Positions 11,442-23,300 of a DNA stretch of 64,000 nt are shown here, in pieces (within the stretch, counting starts at the first letter, position 1; every line of letters starts with the position of its first letter). The stretch spans positions 62,001-126,000 of the forward strand of contig NOWV01000106.1 in NCBI GenBank assembly GCA_003344405.1, read 5' to 3'. The position numbers were made by a program, and so were the translations under genes. The DNA is from Trichoplax sp. H2. Its lineage: Eukaryota; Placozoa; Uniplacotomia; Trichoplacea. The notes under the pieces are model-generated. The model was not told where the DNA came from and ran no database searches. It saw only the letters and a list, made by a program, of their open reading frames with translations.

Positions 11442-14400
11442 TTACTTTTTCTTCTTCAGCTCTTCAAATCTTCGGGTAAGATCATCAAAATCGACATCAT
11501 CTCCTCCAGCACTGTTCTGTCCAACATTAGAATTTCCAGGTTTTGTTGATGGAGCGGTAGGTAAACTGCCGTTAGGTACAGACGGCAAGTCAGGCATGTT
11601 ATTATTTTCAGGATGCATTGGTACATTTGGCAGAGCTGTATAGAGAATAGAAATGTTAAGAAGATCTTTACCTGTACAAAATAATATAAAAAATTCCATC
11701 GATTAATGAAAGATATGAACTTTTCCCTTACTTGCATGTTTCCTAGGATCTTCATAACTAGGAGGTCGCTAAATCAAAAATTATGCTTCAATTAATAACA
11801 AATTTAAGATCTGTTGTTATTGTCTACATAAATTTTACTAGTAATAACTATTTCAGCATGTGTGCAGAATATACAGTGGAGTTTATCGTAAATCTATATT
11901 TACAAAAAACTCAGTAATGATAAATAACAGATTTGAGGTGTCTAAAAATTTGGCCCTTACATCTGCCGGAGCAGCTACGTTATTATAATTAGCGGGTCCA
12001 GGAAAGAATCCAGGAGCATTATTAGTGCCCTAAATTTTAAGAAGGTATTTCAAAGTTTAAACAATGCCATTATTTTTAAACCGAATCACAATCCTAACTT
12101 GCTACCAAAACTACTATAAAATTTAAAGCAGATCACTACCGCTGGTGGGTAAACCATATCATTCTGATGCGTTGGATACGGTGGCTGTGATGGATACTGT
12201 GCTTGATGAGCCTGAGGCTGAAGAACTGGTGGTTGTGGCATTACTGGCGTATTCATTTGGGGTGGTAAAGCATGGCCTCCTCCACCGCCACCGCCACCAT
12301 TGGGCTTATGGTCATTATCCTCATTGGTCGATGGCAATTTTGACATTAAATCGTCAACAGTGGGAATTCCCGCACCCTATCATTAAATCAATGTTTTGTT
12401 ATATAAATTTTTAAAGTAATAGAAGTTAAATTAACTTCTAAAAAGTTCGAAACATAGATTTGTAATAACAACTAGTGATATACATTGTAGAAAATTTAAG
12501 CGTATAAGACATAGCGTCAATATGGGTCCTGACGCAAATTTGCAACATAAACATGAATATTTTCAAAGCAACTATTCATAATAATAATAATGAAATTACC
12601 GCTAAGACAGCAGGGTCAGGCTCGTAAGCAACGTTGTGAGATCTTGCAATTTCCACAATATATTGTTCAACAAGCACTGCTGGAGGACCATGAGGGCTTA
12701 ATCTTTGTATTAGCTGCATAATTAATTGGAGATAATGTAACATTATCACTACCGTCAAAAATTCACTAACAATATAGAAAACATCCGTGTACAATGTACA
12801 ATTTTTAGTCACAGCATAGTGTAATATACAGTATTCTTAACCCAATCTATGTAAGTAAATACAACAGTTAAGACATGCATCCGTACTAACATGTTCATTA
12901 ACGTAACTATCCGCATTTGCCCTAGCATCTTCCGCAAATTTCTTACCAAACTTGATACCTAATAATTCACTAACCTATAACGATACAATATGTCAAGTTC
13001 AGTTTTTAGCCTTAAATACGTATAACAAGGATGTGAATGGAGTGATGCTATTTTCTATTCATAGGCATAAAGTAACAAATATAAATACGAGATTTACGTT
13101 CGTAGCACACACAATATATCAATAAAAACTTACAACTCGCAGCTCAGCAACGTCAGATGCTAAGCGAGGAGAAGCCCAAATTAAAGAGCAAACGGCAGTT
13201 AATAACCCCTCATCACAGTGCCTAAAGACAAGTTTTGAAAAAATTCGTAAATAAAGCTTGAAAATTTGATACAAATATGTTAATGTACAATATAGAAATA
13301 AAATTTTAAGTGCGATACAATTAAATATAATAGTGCTGTGTATTGTTGTCGAGTATTTTGATTTTTTCAAGTGATCTGATCTACAGTAACATTAAAATCA
13401 ATTTGTTGGTCAAATTTAGACCACTGCAAACAAGAAGATCACAGCAGACAAATGCGTCAAGCGATTTCCGTAACAAGAACTTTTCTACATCTTGACACTT
13501 TTTAACCAATGTAATAGTAACACGATGTAATTACATAAAGCGAAAACGTTATAAACTTCATCTTCTCTACTAAAATTTATCAAAAAGCAGGTATGGTATA
13601 GAGACAACTCAAAATCTATCCGTTCCTACTTCATGCTCTCTAAAAGACCAAATCTTGCTAGTAGAAGGTCACAGTATAATTCAACCAACTCCATAGCCTC
13701 AACTAAATAATCTTCTCGGATGATATGTTCGACCTGTAAGCAAAATAAATCAAATCAGATTCAATAGTACAACAATGTTAAACTTACAATATCAATTGTA
13801 ATGTAAATAGTATAAATTTCAATCATAGATAAATTAATCCAAAAGGGATATGAATTCAAATCCATTTCAATTAACTTAGTTACACTTCTAATTTGGATGT
13901 ATTTACTAAATTTGGCCTATTTTGGCATAGTAGAGGACATGCGTATAATTAATGCAACTGTTTATAGTGAACTTACATTTTTAAGTTACCCAATATCTTG
14001 TGACAAGATAAAGTAGAGTAGATACATGCTGCTATAATGTAAAGTAGTATTAAACGAAGAATCATGTAAAGCTAATTTACTTACGCGAATTCTGGCTCTT
14101 TCATACTTTGCATTAATCAGGTAATCGGCTATTTCTTTGCGGGATTTCTGAGCCATTTCAGCTGAAATAGCACCAAAAAATTAGATCAAGTTAAATCGTA
14201 GGAAGCAAATATTGTAATATCACAAAAGATAATATCACAGCATGAATAAAAATCGAGCAGTAACACAGGAAAAAAAATTGGACGTGTGCATCGGTAGACA
14301 ATCTGTGAGGTAATTTTAGCTAAATTTACGACTGGTATATCATTTTACGAATCGGAAAAGAAAATGCATTGAATTATATGATTAACTGCAAGAAACCAAA

Positions 14401-16120
14401 TCCTAAAGTACGATCATTGATTTGCTAGCCACACGGTACAACACAATCCTACTGTGTGAATGTACTCGATATTCTTAGGTAACTCACTATATAAGTGCAT
14501 AACATTAAAAGTACTGTCACTACATACCCGTACAGCAAAGAAAGTACTAACTCGATAACAAACTCTAGTCGGTTAAAGGCTTAGAAATATTGCAACATAT
14601 AAAACAACATACGCGTATGGCGTATTTTAAAATGGCGCATGATATAGAATATCAGCTTCCATGGTACATATTCTGAGGTTACAGAAACGACTGATTTAGT
14701 TGAGGTCCCCAATTTAAAGACTGGTAACCGATATGAATTTACGCGACGTGCATTATCCTATAACTAATTTTCAAGAATAACTAATCTAGGTTAATAGGAT
14801 TCGATGAACTGTTTTATTATACCTATCTAACTATATTCTTTTCAAGTTGAATGAAAATAAGAGTTGACGGATGGTAAGACAGTAAAATTTATGAACTGAA
14901 ACAGAACTGTCTACGTACCTGTATATCAAGCGTACACGACTATACTGTATACGTCATTGCAGAACTATGACCAATGTAGGTAAATTTGAAGTAAATCACA
15001 TCTATTTTTACTAGTTATTTACAGTACAGATATACAACTACATCAGCGCTTTACCCTAAACCAGTAAATTCTGTAACACTGTAGTCAGCAAGTATTGAAA
15101 GAGTGACAAAGCAATGTAATGTTAGCTCCATCCAAGTCAAAAAAAACATTGGATCAAGTGCATTAGACAGATCCAGTCAATTTTTAGACTATATCATTTA
15201 CAAATAGGCCAGAATGCTAGTCTAAACCTGTCTATCATCAATTTTGTACAGTGTAGCAAGAGAACTTGGCAAGGTGAAAACATTGATGTCCAATATTAGT
15301 GTGTAAGTAGCAATATTTATGCAGGAGGATATTGGTTATACTGGTATGGCAATTGTCATTCTATGTGTATAAATGGTGTTCATTTGTGAATTTGTAGTAA
15401 AGCACAGATGATTTGATTTCCGATTAAACACTCTCGCCTATTGGTGTTAGTGAACTATTGAGTCTGATCCAGGTATCCCCTTGCATGATGATTAGTTCAT
15501 ATTACAGCAAGTCCTCTTGAAATAGTAATATGGATGTCGCATTGTACATTTCAGTATTGAGATAAGCTACTGTAGAGTCTGCTAACAAGAAAGTAAACAC
15601 CTGCAATCAAATCGATTGGAAGTACTTTACCTATAAGCCAATATGGAAGTAGTCACTTCAAGCTCAAGTACTGTACAGTATGTTGTATTACAAGATTTAA
15701 GATTGATGTGGAGATACTGTAAGACAAATAAGTGTTGAACGCTAACTACGCTCCATTTTAGTTTGTCTAACTGCGTACAAGTGGATAGGCTTTCTTGGAT
15801 GGAGTCATTGCAATGGTTGAATTGATCTCAAATTTATGTTATTCCATCAATGCAAACAGAGACTACAGTCATTTCATGGCAAAATGGAAGGAGAATATTA
15901 TTGATTGAGGGGACTGTGATATAAGTTATACAAGATGAAGAAGTTGAGCATTAACAGTGGATGCAGCATTTGTAGTCATTGTGGGTCAAGTTGTAGTAGA
16001 GTAGGTGATTGATTATCCAGTGGATTACTTACTTTTTTTCTTTTCCAATAACTTGAGTCGGTTAATAACCAATCTAAGGTTTACTCGTAGTTTTTGTGGA
16101 CGCCAAGAAGCCTTAAACAT
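11442..16120 (-). CDS. IST1: IST1, ESCRT-III-associated factor
   Basis: Ten exons, in transcript order: 16120-16033, 14161-14085, 13733-13630, 13221-13134, 12974-12891, 12713-12600, 12376-12140, 12029-11961, 11768-11732, 11635-11442. Phases close, giving 363 aa, nearly the human length. Residues 1 to about 190 form the ESCRT-III-like helical core: opening LRVNLRLVINRLKLLEKKK, then ERARIRVEHIIREDYLVEAM, and LIWASPRLASDVAELRV. A Gly-, Pro- and Gln-rich linker follows, including eight consecutive Gly in the 237-nt exon. The C-terminus DFDDLTRRFEELKKKK is the MIM that binds MIT domains of VPS4, spastin and spartin. The protein acts on membranes in cytokinetic abscission and endosomal tubule scission. 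Introns are all GT-AG; intron 1 is 1.9 kb. The gene is divergent from MYDGF across a repeat-filled interval. Confidence 0.95.
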
Positions 16121-16560
16121 GTCCAATTTCTATTTCTTCAAAGTTGTCTATGGCAAAGGAATGGCTTAATTTTAAAAAAGTGCAAGGATATTTTCTCCAA
16201 GATTCCGATCGTGATGTAGCAATGGCGATATCCAACTTCCAGTGTGCAATCTGACCAGGCCAAAGCATTGGAGATCTTATTTATCTCCCCCCGTACTGTA
16301 CCCACTATACCATATTATCTACTGTACGATACGGGTGCTATGCCATTCCACTCACTCTTCCCCGTCAACAATCGTTATGTATGAAAAACAACATTGACAC
16401 GGGACGGGGGTGACCCGATTTTACCATCATGTCATTATTGTAATGTTTCTATTTTAAGATTTTCTGATCATTGATACGGACTGCAGTACGTACAGAATAG
16501 GACTTTCTTGTTGCTTACTATTGTACAATGTACAGTACTGTACTGTACAGTATGTCCGGA

Positions 16561-17324
16561 GTGACTACAGTACTGTAGTGTAGTCAACTACAAGAACTGT
16601 ACTGAGTGGACAGCACAGACACAGCGCAGCAGCGTACGTAACAAGTAGATGCGATCTGTACAGTGCAGTTGTGCGTACGCGTACTCTAGAATCTGAGATG
16701 ATCTGCGCTTGCACGAGGTTTCACCTCGCGAGGTGAAAAATAGTTACCGCACAGTATATCTGTCACCGTGTCACGTATCGGTGACACCGCTGGTGAATGA
16801 CATCATCAACCATCCATCAATTCATACAAGAAGCATCAGTCACTCCATCCATCCATCTCTATACTTTCGCTTGCTGTGACCAAAATACCAAATGCAGAGC
16901 ACAACTCACTATATTTTCCGACTGTAGTCAACTACAAGAACTGTACTGAGTGGACAGTGCAGTATATCTGTCACCGTGTCACGTATCGATGACACCGCTG
17001 GTGAATAACATTATCAACCATCCATCAATTCATACAAGAAGCACCAGTCACTCCATCCATCCATCTCTACACTTTCGCTCGCTGTGACCAAAATACCAAA
17101 TGCAAAGAACAACTCACCGACTGTACTGTACTGTAGTCACTCTGGACAGTCACTCTGGACATACTGTACTGTACATCTGTCACGTATCGATGACACCGCG
17201 ATGCGGTGAATGACATCATCAACCATCAATTCATAGAAGAAGCACCAGTCACTCAATCCATCTCTACACTTTCCCTCGCTGTGACCAAAATACCAAATGC
17301 AAAGCACAACTCACTACATTTTCC
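16561..17324. repeat. ~208-bp tandem repeat, about three copies
   Basis: The unit runs from tgtcaccgtgtcacgtatc through accatccatcaattcata to caaaataccaaatgcaa and gtagtcaactacaagaac. Copies start near 16752, 16960 and 17174, with a partial unit at 16561-16625. Copies one and two are almost identical; the third is shorter and more diverged. Each copy carries an inverted tgtcaccg/cggtgaca-type element. No coding frame is kept through the units. Confidence 0.85.
16719..16738. repeat. Perfect 20-bp palindrome
   Basis: Ten-base arms tttcacctcg and cgaggtgaaa abut with no spacer. The element is GC-richer than its surroundings and sits in the divergent promoter interval, just before the tandem repeat. 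It could be a dimeric transcription-factor site, but no factor can be named from sequence alone. Confidence 0.7.
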
Positions 17325-17751
17325 GAAAGCTATACTACTTTCGTAGACTAAGTTGAAAAATTTTGAAGAGAGCAGACGTATCAATAATATAGAAAAGTAC
17401 ACACCACATAGACAACATTGATACTAGTTTACTGGCCATAGAGACAGGCAAATTTGGACGATCATTCAGTAAAAACGTAGCATGAAGCCATTGCAAGTGA
17501 GCATAGCGAGGTCGTTGACGGTGTAGTGTCACTAGTGTGGGGTGAGTAGTCGACGTACTGTACCACCGTACTGGACGTCAGAGTGAGAAAGTCGTGCGTT
17601 CAATTGTTCTACTGCACCTGTCTAGTGTCAGTAACGTCAGTAACAAACGGACGTGACGCCACACTCGCTACAACTTCTTCCACACACTCGTCCTGGGCCA
17701 ACCACAATTGATTTCAATCGATTTTGCTGCAGCAAACGTCAATTGATCAAA

Positions 17752-20317
17752 ATGGCTGCGATGAAATATCTGCCCTTGCTTGTTCTATTATTTCTTCACC
17801 TACCAATTCACTGCTTAAGTCAATCTCATGAAATGAAATCATTTGATGCAAAGCCAAACGGCCAGTCAACAACAGTGGTCACTAAATTGGTGAGTACTGG
17901 AGAGGAAACCAATTTGACACTGATTTCAAAACTCTTGCTTGCAGGCTGCAGCTATGGCTGGTAACCATGGTACCATGGATGATGCTACTAGTTCATATCT
18001 ACCTCGCTTAATGACGATTTTACTGTAAATCATAACTTGGAACTGACTAACTTTCTTTCCAGCCAAGCAATATTGAACATCAATGTGCCAATAGACTATA
18101 TTCGTTAGGCTTTACTGCAAGCCTTGACGCAGTCCAAAATACTTCTACATGTCATTACAGCACCAACACTCAATCTAGACTCAGTCAGAAAGTAAAATAC
18201 ACGACAAACCTATGGACATGTTGATTGATAGACAGCACAGAGCAACACAGCAGCTATCATTTACTTTTCCAGATCAATTGTGTACTTTACATACTCCACC
18301 CTAAAATGGACTCGTATGCAAATAGATCCATGTACCAATTTCAGCTAATTATACTGGTAGCATGTATTGAAAGTGTATCCTAGTAATAATAAAGTAAAGC
18401 ACCATGTCATGTACAATAGTCGCTGTATTTAATCGAATTATAGATGATGAGTGGTATCATGAAACGGTGTTCTTATATTATTTGCAAGAAGTTGCAAAAT
18501 CCATCCATTACAATTCCCATAAATAACGCCTGTAGCGACGATACAATAAACGAACCTAGGTTAGGTTAGCTTTTTTTAGGATTCAATTCAACATTGAAGA
18601 CTGCTTTAGATCAACATTATCGATAGACAACGTATATTGTGCTAATCCAATTAAGATTCGCTACTCTCTTAATATGAAGACTACTCGTCAAGACCCCTAG
18701 CAGAATTTGTTACTAGACTAATAATCGCTCCTTAAATCTCACTCCAACCTGTGTATGTTGTCTTGAATTAATTCAAAGACAGAATCTGTAACATCGATCA
18801 ATGCAAATACATACATTATATACCTTACAGTACAACAACGTTCTAATCATAAAGTCTTCCATATTCAGTCAAAACCTTCATAGTAATATTGAATATCAGC
18901 CGCATATCATGCTAATAAGCCTGCGAGTGAAACCTCCTGTGGACCACTAGACAATTCTATGTGCTTTTTTAATTCATCTGCTAGTATGTTGCAAAACAAT
19001 CAACCACAAGTGCTATCACTGAATGCTGTAGAATCATTGCAATACAGTATAATCTACTATAAGTGAGTTATACCGTCGTCTCAATGTAGCATGAATACGA
19101 TATGCCAAAAGTATCCATTTATCTTCTTATAATTCATTGAAATGCCTTATTCTCAATTCTGATATTCTTCGTTAAATAATATCTCTAATTTTCAATGTAT
19201 TTCATAATTAGGAATCAATCCAGTGCCAATTTACTTTTGCAGTAGTTGGAGGGACTAATGAGGTAATACTGCTTTAATATCAACAGCTTGCATAGATTAA
19301 TATATTGACATGTAGATTATTCTATTCTGTATAAAGCAGTCTATCTTAAACTACTTGTATGACGATACCAGAATAGTTAATGATATCGAACATGCATTAT
19401 CTTTCTTTAATAAAAATGAAATATTTTATTATGTTATAGAACTGGGTTATGAAAGTATCTCGCGAGAAAGACGGCAAATATACCTGCATAGTAACCAGGT
19501 TCAGTAGCAAGCTAGAACGACTTATTGTGCTTATCACTATTTCGAGCTGATTTATCTCATAAAATGTCCTTTACTACTAGTCTGTTAGCAATAGTACCGT
19601 AGTAGCCAAAGAAATCCATTCGTAAATAACCAGTTTTACATGCGTATAATGATATCAATCATGTAAGCGTTACAATTTTAATCAATTTCAAGTTATTAAT
19701 TCATTCTTAACTTCGTTAGACCGGATAAAGATTCTTACCTTGTGTTCATGAGCTTTCAACTAAAGGTGAAAGGGGGAAAAATTTCTAATGTTGAAGTATA
19801 TGTAAGTTTGACTCCATGTAATATGTATTATAGTTGCAATACAATCAAAGTGCCCAACTAAGGTCACCTTAATACTCATAATCACCAATCTAAATTTCGT
19901 TTAGAAAGTGCATTATAAGGGAGAATTTTTACAAGTACTTCAATTATAAATCTAATCTATTCTGTCTAAAAGCATACTCTGAACTACTTGTTAACATCTC
20001 AATTACCCAAACGAATTAAGAATCCGCGAAATATTACTAAATCTAAAACCTCTCTCTAGGATAAAGATGCTAAACTCGAGTCGAACACTTACGCAGTTAC
20101 GGATTCTGTAGGTATGTTACCAAATCTAGACTTCGTGAATGAACTACAACTTTCGCCAATAATACATACGCAACTTACGATAAATATTCAATCACTTAAT
20201 AATAAAAGCTAACATTTTTTATTATCGTATTTTATTATAGTACAACACGCTCAGGGAAAATTTAAAGCTAACCTCAAACTTATAACTGTATCCATTTCCA
20301 AACATGATGAATTATAA
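17752..20317 (+). CDS. MYDGF: MYDGF-like secreted/ER protein with C-terminal HDEL
   Basis: Six exons: 17752-17889, 19212-19262, 19440-19498, 19720-19801, 20060-20111, 20241-20317. All phases close, giving 152 aa (human 173). Residues 1 to about 22 are a signal peptide (KYLPLLVLLFLHLP core). The mature part follows the UPF0556/MYDGF fold in order: FDAKPNG, CQFTFAVVGGTNE, NW, YTCIVTRPDKDSYLVF, FQLKVKGGKISNVEVY, and QGKFKANLKL. The protein ends in HDEL, a KDEL-receptor retrieval signal; the human protein ends in RTEL. Vertebrate MYDGF is a paracrine growth factor of bone-marrow cells but also resides in the ER/Golgi, and here the ER role looks dominant. The methionine at 17752 was chosen because it directly precedes the signal peptide. 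The upstream in-frame ATG at 17653 would bury that signal. Confidence 0.92.
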
Positions 20318-23300
20318 TTTATTTAATATTCTGTAATGACATATTTTTGCCAATTTAATCGATACAATTTTTAACGTGCTTGCACTATCGCGTATGTATC
20401 AATCGGATAGTGCTTATCAATATCTTACGTAAGTAATTTAATTATTATCTATTACTATTTCATAATCTGTCTTGATAGAAATTACACATATACAGGATGA
20501 TATGTACTTAGTTTTCTATTCATTGTCATCGATGAAATAAAATGATAGATATTTTAGATCAATCATAGCTAAGAATTATGTGATTCAATAGTAATTATAT
20601 CAGTTATTTACCAAAAGCTGCAAAATAACATGAAGGATCTACTGTGAAGATTAATTTTAACGGTAGTTGTCTAATTACGACTGAACGATGTAAAAATAAC
20701 CAGTAATTCTAATAGAAAAATTTACAACTAAATGGTGTATGTCGAATCGGAGACAGGTGTTGTTTGCAAGCATTTATTTGTTGTGAGTATATACTACTTG
20801 CAGTAACATACACTAATGTACGCATAGAACAAGGATAGGACTACTATACTGTTGTAATTTAGCTTAAGGAAAATTAGTAAAATCGCAAGGTAATATCTTT
20901 TAGTATATGATTTTTGCCTTCCATAGCCTATTAATACATGTCAACAATTTAGGGTTAATACATTGCCTACAATATAGACATTACCTGTAATTTTCACATG
21001 GAGAAATGTATAGTATGCAACCACAGATTAGTATAATAAAAGCATATTTAAATTTCATCATTAATCCGTATCTAAATAGCAGGTATACCGAAACAACCCT
21101 AATAAGAGAAACATTAAATTTAAAAATCTAGACTAGCAATACGCAAGCATTTATCTATCAAAAACGAAAATAGATACCATTTTCGAGTATGAAGAATTTA
21201 CACATTCACATTAGAAATCTAAATTTATATTAATTTTTAGCGTATTTCTCAGCAAAAATAGGGCCAAAAAGGAAATGAGTTCCACTGCTGTATTGATTAA
21301 CGCGCAGATCTGGTGATAGTAATCCATATTTACAATTATTGACTCTTTATAAATACCTAGCTGCTATCCCCCAAAACTTTTACGCGAAAAACATTCAAGT
21401 TATAGTTCTGCATAGCTTGATTGTCACCGATCAACTCTAACTACTAGCTCATACTATTTCATTTCTAATTCAATCATCGCTAAAATCTAACATTATATAA
21501 TAATGGAACTGTAAGCAACCAGACTCACTCGGTATGCTTAGAAAATAGTTATTTCTAATTCTTATTTATTAAACTAATATTTTTGATACCTTCTTTGTCT
21601 AAAGTCTTCTACTATAGGTTGGTTACATTAGTAGTATCTTATCTACCATATAGCCTAGGTTAAAATTGAATTGATTATTTATTTGAGAGGATTATCATCG
21701 GTACAAATTCGGTCAGCTTGCTTTATATTAATGTTGAATATAAATTTTAAAGTAAAAAGCTGTAATGGAATAGTATTTGATAAGCCCATATAGATTGAAG
21801 AGATGTAGTATTTCTAAGATTAACGATCCAATTGCTATGTTACAAGATACATTTACTAGTGCAATGTGAGGAATAAATTATGCTGGTATTTAATAAACAT
21901 CCTGCGGGTATTTATTTACCATACAAGAAACTACACAATAAGCTCGCTTCTTCCAATATCAAGATAAAGTTTATTATTTCTATTCATTCAGCTAAAATTG
22001 TTAGTCTTGCCATAAATCGAAGGTATTGCTGCTTCTTATTATAATTATACGAAGTATTAAAAGTTGTCTTAGTTTGCTACAGGAAATATTAATTATACGC
22101 TTGATAGTAAGGAAATAACATGCATCGTAAATAATATTGCATGTTATCCATTCAATTATCTCAATGTGTACTTATGGTCTTGCGGCCTTATTATTTACTT
22201 TTGGAAATTAAAACAACGCTGTCTTTCTTCAATAATGCCTGTTGTTATAGTAGAAATGATCGATCACAATAATTAAGAAAGGGAAATGCAGGTTGAGAAA
22301 AATCGACTAAAAATTTTATAGCAACAAATAAAATTTAATTAATAATGATGGAAATGACCCTTACGGTAACAATTACCAGCGAAATATTACTGAGGGTAAT
22401 TAATAAAAGTTATTATAGGAAGCAATATTTAATACGATTTTTATGTTTGGTCTAAATATCTACCTCTACCAGGTAGACGATCTTTATTTTTCAGGTATTT
22501 CGAACTTTATGATTCTATTAGAAAATCGTTGTAGATACTGGTAAAATATTGATAGGAGATAGATACCGGTATATCAATTTTAAACTAATTTTGTTACATT
22601 CAAGCCTTTTCATAATGAAAACTATTATCACCAGCAACGAGCATCTTGGAGAAGGTAATGAAGATCCCGGAAGTAGATTATGTATGAATAAAAATATGTG
22701 CCCGGATACGCAGTTCAGTTACTGAGATACAATTAAATAATTAATCAAATTCTTAAATTCGGCACGTATCATTAGAAATGAAAATTTCTAGGGTGAAAAA
22801 CATCAAAGTTTCCATTAGCATCGATTCTTATTACCATTTTATTTGTCTTACCGACAACAGTATATTTTTAATTAAAGTCTCATTTTTAAAGTGAAAGTAA
22901 GAAAAGTCTCGAGTAAATTCATTATTATTATCAAGACTAAATAAAAGATATAACAATATCCCGCCAACAACAATCAATAAAATTTCATAGCCTTAAAGTT
23001 TAATACGAAATTATGGTAAGATCTGACCATAAACATACAAGAACTACAAAGAATGTGATAGCAATGCGACTTAAATCTAATTTAATAAGGCGTTAGCCGA
23101 ATTATTCTAGTTGAATTGCTGTTAATCATGTCAGTCAATTTTTTTATTACTGTTTACTAATTGTTCAGTTAAAAGTAACATTGGATCACTCTTATCCATA
23201 GATCTTTCCATAAATTAGCCTCAATCTTATTTAAAAACCTCATCCGGGATTTATCAATACCATATCAGGAGTATTAGCTCACTATCTTGCAGCAAATATG

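Larger units (their letters stand above)
16120..17751. promoter_or_regulatory. Divergent IST1/MYDGF intergenic interval
   Basis: The start codons of IST1 (minus, 16120) and MYDGF (plus, 17752) face away from each other across 1.6 kb, which must hold both promoters. Contents: GTACTGTAC clusters near 16526-16580 and 17117-17172, a ~208-bp tandem repeat (16561-17324) and a perfect 20-bp palindrome (16719-16738). No TATA element could be assigned with confidence. Confidence 0.5.

Noticed and set aside
12145-12414. Plus-strand 89-codon frame
   Set aside because: Antisense shadow of the Pro/Gln/Gly-rich IST1 exon 12140-12376.
11442-14161. VTA1/LIP5 as the identity of the minus-strand ESCRT gene
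   Set aside because: The start exon, the VEHIIREDYLVEAM block and the RRFEELKKK tail match IST1 and not VTA1.
18063-18225. Possible extra MYDGF exon with a Cys-containing frame
   Set aside because: Skipping it gives continuous similarity to the family with matched phase 0; including it would insert about 40 residues absent from MYDGF.
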